A stretch of DNA of 43,853 nucleotides from Candidatus Poribacteria bacterium (GCA_022826645.1 JAJDUM010000123.1:1-43853); one strand, 5' to 3'; positions 17,885 to 26,781 are shown, numbered from the stretch's first letter. Numbers and translations: made by a program. Notes: a model not told the origin generated them from the letters alone.

Positions 17885-18784
17885 GTGGAATATCGACGAC
17901 TCGGACGCACAGGGTTAGAAGTGTCAGAACTTGGTTTCGGCGCATGGCACATCGGCTGGACATCACCGGAGGAGGGAGATGATGTCGGACGACTCCTCAA
18001 CCGTGCCCTCGACGCTGGCGTGAATTTCATTGATTCATCGGCGGCATACCGTTGGAGCGAGGAGCTAATTGCCAAATACATCGGGCATCGCCAAGACGAG
18101 TTTTACTTCGCCACGAAGTGCGGCTCGTGGCGTGTGCAACAGCCGGATGGCGAGTGGGTGCAAACCTTGGATTACTCGGCTAAAGCCATTGAGCCACAAA
18201 TCGACCGGAGTCTACAACGTCTGAACACCGACTGTATTGACATCATGCAACTACATAGTCCCACCTATGATGATGTGGCGTTTGGCGACGGGTTGGAGGG
18301 TTTGAAGAAGGCACAGGAAGCGGGAAAAGTGCGTTTCATCAGCCTCTCTGCAGACGGGGATGCTGCGCGCAAAGCAATCGAGATCGGTGAATACGACACG
18401 CTGCAGCTCACATATAATGTGTTTCAGCAGGAACCCGTGGATGTCATCGCTGCTGCACGCGAGAAGGATATGGGTATTATCATCAAGGGGCCCATTGCGA
18501 ATGCCATTTACGAACAGTCGCATCCCAATGAAAACAACGCTAAAGCATGGTACAACGCCCGGAAGATTCTTGCCCCAGAGGTGATAGACGATATGTCTCG
18601 CGTAGAGGCTTCGCTGCGGTGGCTGCTGTGCGATTCAAACGTACATACTGCCATTGTAGGCACCACTAACATCGACCACTTCGAGGACAACCTCGCCGCC
18701 ACAGAGCGTGGTCGATTACCTGACGATATGTTGCAGGAAATAAGGCGTCGGTACGAGCAAACAATGGCAGACGGTGCCGGATAG
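17885..18784 (+). CDS. Aldo/keto reductase
   Basis: A 299-residue NADPH-type aldo/keto reductase. The catalytic tetrad can be placed at about D50 and Y55 (FIDSSAAY), K78 (ATKCGSW) and H124 (MQLHSP). The opening EYRRLGRTGLEVSELGFG is typical of bacterial members. The start is GTG 17885, with AAAGGA about 8 nt upstream. It is separated from the SIS gene by a 109-nt gap containing a hairpin, so it likely starts a new transcription unit. The redoxin gene with an in-frame TGA follows 70 nt downstream. Substrate not identifiable. Confidence 0.9.
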   Translation: MEYRRLGRTGLEVSELGFGAWHIGWTSPEEGDDVGRLLNRALDAGVNFIDSSAAYRWSEELIAKYIGHRQDEFYFATKCGSWRVQQPDGEWVQTLDYSAKAIEPQIDRSLQRLNTDCIDIMQLHSPTYDDVAFGDGLEGLKKAQEAGKVRFISLSADGDAARKAIEIGEYDTLQLTYNVFQQEPVDVIAAAREKDMGIIIKGPIANAIYEQSHPNENNAKAWYNARKILAPEVIDDMSRVEASLRWLLCDSNVHTAIVGTTNIDHFEDNLAATERGRLPDDMLQEIRRRYEQTMADGAG

Positions 18785-18854
18785 GAATTACTGTACCTCT
18801 TAAACCTACAGAAAGGAATGTAACGCTTTACGCCTGCGCGTTGAGAAAAAAAAT

Positions 18855-19718
18855 ATGATACGCTATGCTTTTATAGTGCTGTTCTTGGTTCTGACAGCGT
18901 CTGTCTCGGAAGGTTTGGAGGTGGGCGATAGTGTCTTACGGACACCTATTACATCCGGTGACGAAGGGATTAAGTTCACCGATTACCATGGGAAATCTAA
19001 CCTTATCGTCGTAAGTGATGGATTAAAGTACGCAGAGTTCAACTCCCAATTGCAGCAAAAATCGGACACCTTTGAAACAAAGTATGATGCGACCGTCTTA
19101 CGTTTACAAATCGAAAGTGGGATCATTGTCATTGACAAATCGGGATACGTGCGTTGGAAGTTCTCCGACGATGCCGGTTTGGCGCAGTCTGCAATTGGAG
19201 AACTCGAAACCGAGTTGGTAAAACTCAAACGCGATGAGCCGCTTCCGATCGGTTCGCCAACGCCAGATTTCAGGCTTATCGACGCCGAGACTGGTCTCCT
19301 TGTCAGCCTATCCCAATTCAAAGGAAAGAAGCACGTGCTGGCGACACTGCTGCTGCAGACCTACTGACCGAGTTGTGCTAATTTTACGTCGCAGTTTGCG
19401 ACAAATCGCGAGTTATTTGATGAGAAATATGATACCGTTGTTGTTGCCATAAAACCTGAACCGAAACCAATCGTCCGTCGCTTCAAAGATCCGGTCACAA
19501 TGGACCTGCCGCTTCTGGCTGATCCCGGATCATCAATCCACGAAGCGTACGGGATCGTCAAACCGTATCGGTTTCACAACCGGGATATGTACTTACCGGC
19601 GACACTCCTCATCGATAAGCAGGGCGTTTTGAGATGGTTGTACATTGGCAGGAAAAACTCTGACCGCCCCAGGTTGAATCTGATAATTGAGCAACTTGAA
19701 AAATTGAACGCTGAATGA
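18855..19718 (+). CDS. Predicted selenoprotein: secreted two-domain thioredoxin/peroxiredoxin-like protein with UxxC active site
   Basis: Read from ATG 18855, the frame meets TGA at 19365-19367 and then continues open in the same frame to TGA 19716-19718, giving 287 residues if the first TGA is selenocysteine (residue 171). Residues 1-20 form a signal peptide. Residues about 21-130 look like a degenerate redoxin domain with no cysteine. Residues about 133-287 form an AhpC/TSA-type redoxin: IGSPTPDF, LSQFKGKKHVL, then TY-Sec-PSC, later LLADPGSSIHEAYG and PATLLIDKQGVLRW. The UGA replaces the first Cys of a CxxC motif, and Cys174 is the only cysteine in the protein. A SECIS-like hairpin follows the UGA. 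It is probably a periplasmic thiol/disulfide or peroxide-handling enzyme. If UGA is not decoded, the gene is a pseudogene. Confidence 0.85.
19388..19402 (+). promoter_or_regulatory. Candidate bacterial SECIS hairpin
   Basis: GTCGCA (19388-19393) pairs perfectly with TGCGAC (19397-19402) around the three-base loop GTT; TTT (19383-19385) can add pairs with AAA (19403-19405) below a small bulge. The loop starts with G and lies 26 nt after the in-frame TGA, within the spacing I recall for bacterial SECIS elements (about 16-37 nt) that recruit SelB. The stem-loop core CGCAGTTTGCG resembles the E. coli fdhF element around its GGUC loop. Confidence 0.7.
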
Positions 19719-19734
19719 ATTGTAGGAGTACACC

Positions 19735-20982
19735 ATGACCTCAAAAGATTCTATCGTCAAAGATGTTGAACGGATTGTACTGAATGTGCCATTCCATCCG
19801 CGTTGCGCCCACGTTAAAGAGGTAAGAGTTTCCGACTGGTCCGTTGTGGAGTTATGCAAAGTAACTACGGCATCGGGAGTGATTGGAATCGGAGAAACGC
19901 TGCCGCACTATACGTGGGGACGATCGGGGGACGAACAGTTTAATCGAGTGCGCGACCGCAACCTCTTCGATTTCCTTATGGATGATAGTCTCGGTGCAGG
20001 TCTACAGATGGCACTATTTGACGCTGCCGGAAAGTTGTTAGACGTGCCCTGTCATCGCCTAATGGGAGCACAATACCGTGAGGCGTGCCCTGTGTCTTGG
20101 TGGGCGCAGGATATGAAACCTGAAGAGTGGGCAGCGGAAGCAAAAACGGCGGAGGCACAGGGATTTACCAATATCAAGGTAAAAGCGCGGCCCTGGTTCG
20201 ACATCGATCAACAGTTAGCAGCGGTATGCGAAGCGGTATCGCCCCACTTTAAATTAGACGCCGACTTCAATGGGTTGCTCCTTGGTGTGGACTTGGCTGC
20301 GCCACTGATTAGCCGGCTCGAACAGAAATACAGCAATCTGGCGATTGTGGAATCCCCTATCCCGCAAGAGGATGTGGCAGGAAATGCGCTGCTACGACAG
20401 AAAATCCGCACCCCGATTGCCATGCACATGGGGAATCCGCCAGTGATGACAGCAATCAACGAAGGTGTGTGTGACGGATTTGTCATCGGTGGGGGCGTCA
20501 ACCGTACCCTGAAAGATGGTATCCTGGCAGAACGCGCGCAGATGCCATTCTGGTTACAGATGGTGGGGACAGGATTGACCACCATGTTCTCCGTGCATCT
20601 GGGCGCGGTGTTGGAGAGCGCCCGTTGGCCCGCCATCCCGTGTATCAATATCTTTTCGCACAACCTACTCAAAGAGTTTAAGGTCGAGGGCGGACAGGTT
20701 AAAGTGCCACAAGCGCCGGGACTCGGGGTGGAACTCGACTGGGATGCGATTGAGCGGTTCCGGGTCGAACCCGATTTCAAGAAACCGGTTGCACGGCAGA
20801 TTCACACCATTCTCTGGCCCGACGGACGAGCAACGCACTATCCGGATGGTGGATATCGTTCAGTCTTTCTCGCGGGCAAACTTCCGCCATTTCTACCGGG
20901 CATCTCCTTAGAGCGTCGCTTGGATGACGGTTCGGAGGCCTTTGATCAGGAGTATCGACAACTATTTCCCGAAGCAAATTGA
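19735..20982 (+). CDS. Enolase superfamily (mandelate racemase-like) protein with atypical metal site
   Basis: A 415-residue protein with the enolase-superfamily layout: capping domain, then a barrel with a KxK pair at about K148 and K150 (NIKVKARPW), an Asp at about residues 175-177 (LDADFNG), and a Glu at about 206 (VESPIPQED). Where a third acidic ligand normally follows TPIA, the sequence reads TPIAMHMGN, so that ligand is lost or replaced. A histidine in FSVHLGAVLE is at about residue 288. The C-terminus is about 50 residues longer than usual. Start ATG 19735 has TAGGAG upstream, only 16 nt after the selenoprotein stop, so co-transcription is likely. The reaction is unknown. Confidence 0.8.
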   Translation: MTSKDSIVKDVERIVLNVPFHPRCAHVKEVRVSDWSVVELCKVTTASGVIGIGETLPHYTWGRSGDEQFNRVRDRNLFDFLMDDSLGAGLQMALFDAAGKLLDVPCHRLMGAQYREACPVSWWAQDMKPEEWAAEAKTAEAQGFTNIKVKARPWFDIDQQLAAVCEAVSPHFKLDADFNGLLLGVDLAAPLISRLEQKYSNLAIVESPIPQEDVAGNALLRQKIRTPIAMHMGNPPVMTAINEGVCDGFVIGGGVNRTLKDGILAERAQMPFWLQMVGTGLTTMFSVHLGAVLESARWPAIPCINIFSHNLLKEFKVEGGQVKVPQAPGLGVELDWDAIERFRVEPDFKKPVARQIHTILWPDGRATHYPDGGYRSVFLAGKLPPFLPGISLERRLDDGSEAFDQEYRQLFPEAN

Positions 20983-21021
20983 TGGTGTCTGCCTACCCGC
21001 TTATAGGCTAAGGAGCAGCGG

Positions 21022-22212
21022 ATGAATTTCTCAAACTCAATGGTATCGTCCTTCACGATTCCACCAACCGTCGTAACTGGCATCGGCGCAGCGGAGCAGG
21101 TCGGTAAACACGCGAAGCGGTTGGGAGGACGCAAGGCACTGGTTGTCACCGATCCGGGCATCGCGGAACTTGGGTATGTTGATGGGATTGTCAAGCAACT
21201 CGGTGCTGCCGGGATAGGGGCATCAATCTTTGAGGATGTAACGCCCGATCCCACCTTAGAAAACGTCAATGACGGCTGGGAACAGTACCGAAACGAAGAT
21301 TGCAACCTAATTGTCAGTATCGGTGGCGGCAGTGCGATTGACTGCGGGAAAGGTATCGCCGTGAAACTGACCAACGACGACCCGCTCGCGGAGTATATGG
21401 GGATAGACAAGATTCCCAATCGAGGTGCGCCCCTTATCGCTATTCCTACGACAGCTGGAACCGGTAGTGAATGTACGAAAGTCACCGTCCTCACCGACAC
21501 CGAGCGGAATGTTAAGATGATGCTCAGCAGCCCGTGTCTGTTAGCACAGGTGGCACTCATCGATCCACTCTTATCGCTCACGACGCCACCAGGTCTTACG
21601 GCAGCGGTGGGCGTTGACGCCTTGACCCACGCGATCGAGGCCTACATATCAAAACGGGCACAACCGATTACCGATACACTATCACTGAAGGCAATTCGGC
21701 TGATTTCCGGTTCAATGCGCCAAGCGTGGGCAAATGGTGAGGGCATTGAAGCACGGACGGATATGATGATTGGAGCGTCTATCGCTGGTATGGCGTTCAG
21801 CAACTCGTCCGTTGCGCTTGTGCACGGGATGTCTCGTCCAATCGGCGCGTACTTCCACATCCATCACGGTCTGTCGAATTCCGTCCTGCTCTTAGATGTC
21901 ATGGAATTTAGCGTTGTTGGGACCCCTGAGCGTTTTGCGGATATTGCGCGCGCGATGGGTGAACCGACAGAGGGATTGTCTCTGATGGGGCAGGCTGATC
22001 GAGCGATCGCAGCGGTGGAACGGCTAATTATCGATATCCAGATGCCGCGCTTGGGGGAGATTGGTATTGACCTGGACAAGTTTGAGGCGGTCGTTGATCA
22101 GATGGCATCGGACGCGATAGCAAGTGGTAGTCCCGCTAATAATCCGCGCCAACCGTCACATGAAGAAATTGTTGCCCTGTATCGGAGATGCTTCGCGGAG
22201 CGGAAGGCGTAA
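21022..22212 (+). CDS. Iron-containing alcohol dehydrogenase
   Basis: A 396-residue group III alcohol dehydrogenase that uses NAD(P) and a divalent metal. GGGSAIDCGKG is the nucleotide-binding loop, TTAGTGSECT follows in the usual place, and the metal ligands lie in DALTHAIEAYIS, ALVHGMSRPIG and the HIHHGLSN segment. It starts at ATG 21022 behind AAGGAG. It follows the second enolase-superfamily gene by 39 nt. The physiological alcohol is not identifiable; dehydration of a sugar acid followed by aldehyde reduction would fit the neighbours (inference). Confidence 0.9.
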   Translation: MNFSNSMVSSFTIPPTVVTGIGAAEQVGKHAKRLGGRKALVVTDPGIAELGYVDGIVKQLGAAGIGASIFEDVTPDPTLENVNDGWEQYRNEDCNLIVSIGGGSAIDCGKGIAVKLTNDDPLAEYMGIDKIPNRGAPLIAIPTTAGTGSECTKVTVLTDTERNVKMMLSSPCLLAQVALIDPLLSLTTPPGLTAAVGVDALTHAIEAYISKRAQPITDTLSLKAIRLISGSMRQAWANGEGIEARTDMMIGASIAGMAFSNSSVALVHGMSRPIGAYFHIHHGLSNSVLLLDVMEFSVVGTPERFADIARAMGEPTEGLSLMGQADRAIAAVERLIIDIQMPRLGEIGIDLDKFEAVVDQMASDAIASGSPANNPRQPSHEEIVALYRRCFAERKA

Positions 22213-22253
22213 TTCTTTTCTGGCATATACAGTGTCAGGGTGATTGGAAGCGT

Positions 22254-23006
22254 TCAGACCCCTAAGATAAACCGTTGTGCCTCATTCAGACGCCCGTGGG
22301 TTTCTGGATGGATAAATTTACGCTGGTCTGTCAGTTGTTTATGATCCCTACGGCAATAATACGCGAGCATTCCGTAGCGGCGGGCGGTGGTTTGATTCAA
22401 TCCGCCAGCATGCCAGAGATGTGAGTTGAAGATAATAACGGTTCCTGACCGGGCAAGAAGTTGAATTTCCTCGGGATGTTTCTGGCTCGGATCTTCCAGT
22501 GCGTCTTTAGGGTGCTTGCCGCTGCGATGCGATCCCGGCACAACCCGCGTCGCACCATTTTCGATAGTGAAATCGTCCAGTAACCACATGGAGTTGCAAA
22601 CATAGTAATCACCGGGTGCCACGCCCGAACGCCAGTCTGCGTGAAACGCTTGATGCCCCTGTCCGGGCAGCGCCATGCGGCAATCCAATGAGGAGAGCTT
22701 GAACCTCGGACCTATCACATGACGTATGGCAGCCAGCACACGCGGATGCGAAAAACCGATCGCGAACATTTCTCCTTTATTAACAAGGTTGCTGACCCTG
22801 ATCGTCCCACCCTCTTGATGAAGTTCCTTGCCAGCGTCCTCTCCCTCGATTGCTGCCAACTCGTCCAATCGATGAATCATAGATGCAATCTGTTTTTGGG
22901 GAAGAATATTCTCAAGTGGAAGATAACCCCTCACATCCAAGAAATGCTTCTCTCCTGCCGATAGTGTGTCGTCACGGACACCGAGTTTGTATAACGCTTG
23001 GTTCAT
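22254..23006 (-). CDS. Phytanoyl-CoA dioxygenase (PhyH) family protein 1
   Basis: A 250-residue Fe(II)/2-oxoglutarate-dependent dioxygenase. The facial triad can be placed at about H122 and D124 (AFHADW) and H199 (HLWHAGG), with an arginine near 209-210 for 2-oxoglutarate binding. The segment RVVPGSHRSGKHP is typical of PhyH proteins. Start set at ATG 23006; a TTG at 23027 with GGAGAG upstream would add seven residues and cannot be excluded. It is the last gene of the row ArsS-MBL-PhyH-PhyH-PhyH and converges with the alcohol dehydrogenase gene. Substrate unknown. Confidence 0.88.
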   Translation of the reverse strand: MNQALYKLGVRDDTLSAGEKHFLDVRGYLPLENILPQKQIASMIHRLDELAAIEGEDAGKELHQEGGTIRVSNLVNKGEMFAIGFSHPRVLAAIRHVIGPRFKLSSLDCRMALPGQGHQAFHADWRSGVAPGDYYVCNSMWLLDDFTIENGATRVVPGSHRSGKHPKDALEDPSQKHPEEIQLLARSGTVIIFNSHLWHAGGLNQTTARRYGMLAYYCRRDHKQLTDQRKFIHPETHGRLNEAQRFILGV

Positions 23007-23070
23007 GTCCACTGTCAATCTCCCCAACTAAGACTCTCCAATGCTAATCGGCTGCTAATGTTCCCATCTG

Positions 23071-23952
23071 TTATCTGAGGTCGGAGGGAGTTCTTTTGGC
23101 CTCCCACATTTCCCATGATTCGACCGTTTCGGGCTGTCGCTCACTGCGTGCGATAAAGCCGGGCCATTTTTCGAGCAACCATTCTAGTGGACTACCGGTT
23201 GGACTGTACCGCAGGTCCACACTCCAGCGAATATTTTCACTGGTATTCTCGAGGGAACGGTGAAATGTCAGATTGCCAAATACGAGGACATCTCCTACCT
23301 TCATGCGCACATTTTGCACCTCGCTCCAGCTTTCAATATCCTCTATAGGAATGAGTCGCCCATTCTCATCCCGGCGTGGCGGTCGAAGCCCCCGTTTATG
23401 GCTCCCAGGAATTATCTGGAGGCAGCCGTTGTGCTCATCAACATCTACCATGGGAATCCATACCGTCAGAATTTGACTCTCCTCCGAGAAAATAACTTGC
23501 TGACCTGAATCGGCGTTTCCATTGTAATAGATGCTGTCTTGGTGCCACGGAAAGACCGATTCACCTCCGGTCGGCATCTTGAAACGAATCCAGTAATCCC
23601 CATTAACAGTAATCTCAGAACCAATCAAAGAGGCAACAATATCTAATATCTTCGGATGGGTTAATAGTTGATAAACCTCGCGGCTGAAAACCTCTCTGTT
23701 CCAATTCCAACTTAGAAGCGGTCCCTTCTGAGATTCGCGGAGAATCTGTGTCAGCCGATGGTAAAAGGACAGGTCTTCGTACAGACTGGGTATTTTGCCT
23801 CCGTCATAGAGTTCTTTAGCGCGATCGTCGATGGCAGACGAAATGACCTGCCGCAGCGGGGCAAAATCCTTATCATCAAGCACACCGCGAAGTAGCAGAT
23901 ATCCCTGCTCGTCGTATGCCTGACATTGTTCCGTAGTTAACCAACTATCCAT
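23071..23952 (-). CDS. Phytanoyl-CoA dioxygenase family protein 2
   Basis: A 293-residue PhyH-type dioxygenase. Iron ligands are expected at about H137 and D139 (PWHQDSIYY) and H231 (LTFHRSLEN), with the downstream arginine in the NIRWSVDLRY segment. LQIIPGSHKRG is the family loop. The start ATG 23952 has a strong AGGAGG ribosome site. It lies 64 nt before the next PhyH gene and 41 nt after the previous one, so the three are probably co-transcribed. It is clearly divergent from its PhyH neighbours, so the set is not a recent tandem duplication. Confidence 0.9.
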   Translation of the reverse strand: MDSWLTTEQCQAYDEQGYLLLRGVLDDKDFAPLRQVISSAIDDRAKELYDGGKIPSLYEDLSFYHRLTQILRESQKGPLLSWNWNREVFSREVYQLLTHPKILDIVASLIGSEITVNGDYWIRFKMPTGGESVFPWHQDSIYYNGNADSGQQVIFSEESQILTVWIPMVDVDEHNGCLQIIPGSHKRGLRPPRRDENGRLIPIEDIESWSEVQNVRMKVGDVLVFGNLTFHRSLENTSENIRWSVDLRYSPTGSPLEWLLEKWPGFIARSERQPETVESWEMWEAKRTPSDLR

Positions 23953-23993
23953 GAGAACCTCCTACCTCGACAGAATTGGGAACAAGCATTCCG

Positions 23994-24827
23994 TTAACCC
24001 CAACGCTGCTCGGGTGGATCAAATAGAAAACCGTGAAACAGTTTCCGCTGGTCTGAAGAAAGACGATTGTTGTAGAAGCCTTTGGAATAACCCCAATGCT
24101 CTTGGGAAGCGATCATCCACGGATGCTCATAGGCATAATAGAGCATGAGTCGGAAGCCACCCGGTTGGGTGAAAGGGCCCGCCGAATGCCAAAGGGCATT
24201 GTGGAACAGAATTGCTGTCCCCGCCGGGGCACAAATCTGCACCGCCCCGGGAAAAAGATCAGGGCGCTGTAGATCGTCTTGGGATGGTTCATGTGTTGCC
24301 TTGTGGCTTGCCGGTATAACGCAAAGATTTCCCTGACCGGGCGATGTCATATCGTTCAGATAGTAGCCAATCTTGAGTTGTAGAAAGGGAATAGGCGGCC
24401 CCATGCCACGGTACCCGCTGTCATGGCCATCAATATGCCAACCCATCCCTCGATCCGTTAGATCACTTTCATACTCAACAATCGCATCAGATGCGTGATG
24501 GTGTGGCATCTCATTGAGTAATCCTTTGACATAAGCCATCATCGGAGACCAGTCTAGCATTTCAAGGAACAGTGGATGGTCGTCTAGGATATAGAAGATG
24601 CGAGTGCTTTTCTCGCCTTTAATATCCGTCATGCCTGTATGAGGAATCTCTTTTTCCGTCTTTTCTCGCCGTTGGGCCATTACCCGAAACAGTGCCTCTC
24701 GGAGTTCTGCCACGTGGGATTCCGATAGAACATTTTCCAACACCAAATAACCGTTATTGTCGAAAAAAAAGCGTTCCGACGGTGTTGGCTGCACTTCGTC
24801 TGCATGTGTTACGTTCTTTTCTGACAT
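23994..24827 (-). CDS. Phytanoyl-CoA dioxygenase family protein 3
   Basis: A 277-residue PhyH-type dioxygenase with ligands at about H131 and D133 (GWHIDGHDSGY) and H214 (ALWHSAGPF). The loop LCVIPASHKATHE replaces the usual PGSH. The N-terminus FFFDNNGYLVLENVLS is typical. ATG 24827 has GAGGT upstream. It begins 63 nt after the MBL-fold gene ends, in the same direction, as the first of three PhyH genes in an apparent operon led by the ArsS-like radical SAM gene. Confidence 0.9.
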   Translation of the reverse strand: MSEKNVTHADEVQPTPSERFFFDNNGYLVLENVLSESHVAELREALFRVMAQRREKTEKEIPHTGMTDIKGEKSTRIFYILDDHPLFLEMLDWSPMMAYVKGLLNEMPHHHASDAIVEYESDLTDRGMGWHIDGHDSGYRGMGPPIPFLQLKIGYYLNDMTSPGQGNLCVIPASHKATHEPSQDDLQRPDLFPGAVQICAPAGTAILFHNALWHSAGPFTQPGGFRLMLYYAYEHPWMIASQEHWGYSKGFYNNRLSSDQRKLFHGFLFDPPEQRWG

Positions 24828-24890
24828 AATATGGACACCTCTACAATCTTGGGTATGTGAATACTGAATTCTTTAGGGCTATTCGCTCAC

Positions 24891-25712
24891 TCACATCAGC
24901 AACTGAAGGCGTGAGCGATCTTCCGGTGGAAGCGCGGCGTAGACCCGTTCCCGGATCATATCAGGCGAATAGCGCCGCGAAAAATGGGTTACTACAATGT
25001 GTGCACTCTCAAACATTTCCAGTAGCATCGGCAAGGTATCCAGATGTAGGTGCATTGTCTGTGCTGCACGGTCCCTATGCTCGGGAAGCAGGAAGGTACA
25101 CTCACAAATCAGTACCTGACACTGTTTCAGGAGTGGATGGAAGTCAATAGGAACGGTGCGCGTGTCTCCCAGATAAGCCACAAGGGGCAGCTCAACCTGG
25201 TTTGTTACGGTAACACCATTCTGCTTCATTCGGGCGATTTCCGGTCCCGGGGTGCCAAAAAATTCAGCCTTGAGTTTGTCCCTTCTTTCACAAACAAGGT
25301 AGCCTACCGACGGAACGCGATGATCTAGCGGCAAGACGTGCGCAACAAGATTCTCACGAAACGGAAGCGCATCACCTGCCTCTACCGGTGTCAGGTGATA
25401 ATCCCATACCTTGCCACAGTCCAACAACGAAATCCGTTCAATTAGGTCCTGTAGCTGGTCAGCACCCTCTTTGGGCACGTAGATGTTGCCTGGAGGTATC
25501 CCGTTGAGCCATCGCTGACTGACATAGATTGGTATCCCAAAATAGTGGTCCAAATGGAAGTGGGATATGAACACATGGCCAGTGCCGATAAAACTCATTG
25601 GACATCTGCCCAGATCGAAGATGAGATCCAGCTCTTTCACCCGCAGATAAGTCGCTACAGCGGAACTCGACTCCCCTTCAATTGCTAACTTCCCACAACG
25701 CAATGACACCAT
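24891..25712 (-). CDS. RNase Z-like MBL-fold metallohydrolase
   Basis: A metallo-beta-lactamase fold protein of the RNase Z branch. The metal motif SHFHLDH (about H51, H53, D55, H56) is followed by LGDTRT, LICECTFL, MHLHL and VVTHFSRRYS, all in RNase Z order. Real RNase Z matures tRNA 3' ends; an operon-bound copy may act on another phosphodiester. The start is uncertain: ATG 25712 follows AAGGGG by 12 nt, while GTG 25760 would overlap the upstream radical SAM gene by 32 bases. The close link to that gene suggests co-transcription. Confidence 0.8.
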   Translation of the reverse strand: MVSLRCGKLAIEGESSSAVATYLRVKELDLIFDLGRCPMSFIGTGHVFISHFHLDHYFGIPIYVSQRWLNGIPPGNIYVPKEGADQLQDLIERISLLDCGKVWDYHLTPVEAGDALPFRENLVAHVLPLDHRVPSVGYLVCERRDKLKAEFFGTPGPEIARMKQNGVTVTNQVELPLVAYLGDTRTVPIDFHPLLKQCQVLICECTFLLPEHRDRAAQTMHLHLDTLPMLLEMFESAHIVVTHFSRRYSPDMIRERVYAALPPEDRSRLQLLM

Positions 25713-25728
25713 CTCGTCCAAGTTCCCC

Positions 25729-26682
25729 TTATACCAATGCACCGGTGCAAGATGACCCACTTCCCGCTGTACAGCCGAAACAGTAGTTCCCCGTAACGAT
25801 ACGCCGATGCCCGAACAACTCCAGATCGAAATCTCTTATATGCTGCGGCACCCCTTTTTCCACAGGTAACTTGAGCGCTAAGTTGAAATCACAGTCATAC
25901 ATACTACCGTCCCACCCAATGTTAATCTGATGCCGACACATCAGGCCATCTAATGTTGCCGAGTTAAAGGAGTCGCGGAGCAGTTGATTGTAGCCTTCAA
26001 GCTGATCCTCTCGCTTCAGGTCACTGCGAAACCGACCGATCGGCATATTGGCAATTGTCAGTAGCTTTGTAAATTCTATGCCGTATTCCGATCGCAATGC
26101 CTCTCTGTAGTCCTTTTCAAGTTCGGATTGGTCTGCCGGCAGCGTGGGTCCAACAGGATTATACACAAGATTGAGGGGTAGGTGAGGTTGGATGCCATAC
26201 CCGTAGCTGTTGAGACGTTGCAGTGCTGTGATACTGTCCTCAAATACGCCTGTGCCGCGTTGTGCATCAACGTTCTCTTCCATGTAGCAGGGCAGAGATG
26301 CGCAAAGTTGGATCGTTTGCTCCCGAAAGAATGCAGGGAAGGATTCATAACCCGCTTCGAGCAAGATCGTGAGGTTAGTTCTTACCAGAACCGGAAACCC
26401 TTTTTCCCTCAACGTTTTTACAAATCGACGAAACTGTGGGTGCATCTCGGGCGCACCGCCCGTAATATCTATAAGTTTGGCATCTGCCTTTTCCGCGGCA
26501 GCGATCACATACTCCATCGTTTCCCAATCCATCATCTCTTTGCGGCGTGGCGATGACACCACATGGCAATGAGCACACTCCAGATTGCACCTGAGCCCGA
26601 TATTCACCTGAATCGTCTCAACGTTCAAACTGTGTAACCCTTCTCCATTGTATTGTGCGATTGCCTTCTCAAACCCATTCAT
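25729..26682 (-). CDS. arsS: ArsS-like radical SAM/Cys-rich protein
   Basis: A 317-residue radical SAM enzyme with the cluster motif C32-x3-C36-x2-C39 (RCNLECAHCH), DITGGAPEMHP as the SAM-binding part, and a C-terminal cysteine-rich domain MCRHQINIGWDG-x-MYDCDFN and NYCFGCTAGSGSSCTG. This C-terminus matches the family I know as TIGR04167/ArsS, which joins a 5'-deoxyadenosyl group to dimethylarsenite on the way to arsenosugars; some relatives carry selenocysteine in this motif, but all codons here are cysteine. Start placed at ATG 26682 behind AGGAG; ATG 26700 lacks a ribosome site. Activity on arsenic is inferred; no arsM is in the window. Confidence 0.78.
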   Translation of the reverse strand: MNGFEKAIAQYNGEGLHSLNVETIQVNIGLRCNLECAHCHVVSSPRRKEMMDWETMEYVIAAAEKADAKLIDITGGAPEMHPQFRRFVKTLREKGFPVLVRTNLTILLEAGYESFPAFFREQTIQLCASLPCYMEENVDAQRGTGVFEDSITALQRLNSYGYGIQPHLPLNLVYNPVGPTLPADQSELEKDYREALRSEYGIEFTKLLTIANMPIGRFRSDLKREDQLEGYNQLLRDSFNSATLDGLMCRHQINIGWDGSMYDCDFNLALKLPVEKGVPQHIRDFDLELFGHRRIVTGNYCFGCTAGSGSSCTGALV

Positions 26683-26781
26683 GACCTGTATCTCCTGCAT
26701 TGGTGAAAACCGGTTGAAAACAGTGTGCTGATCTGATAAAATAGGTAAGCACTTTTACTTTATCGAGATATGCCTCCGGGG

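Noticed and set aside
18855..19718. Redoxin gene as a simple pseudogene or two separate genes
   Set aside because: The frame is kept on both sides of the TGA, all redoxin landmarks remain, the TGA falls exactly at the active-site residue, and a SECIS-like hairpin follows. A random nonsense mutation would rarely meet all of these.
22254..24827. Three PhyH genes as a recent tandem duplication
   Set aside because: Their sequences differ strongly outside the iron-binding motifs, and they have different lengths, so they are old paralogues or independent acquisitions.
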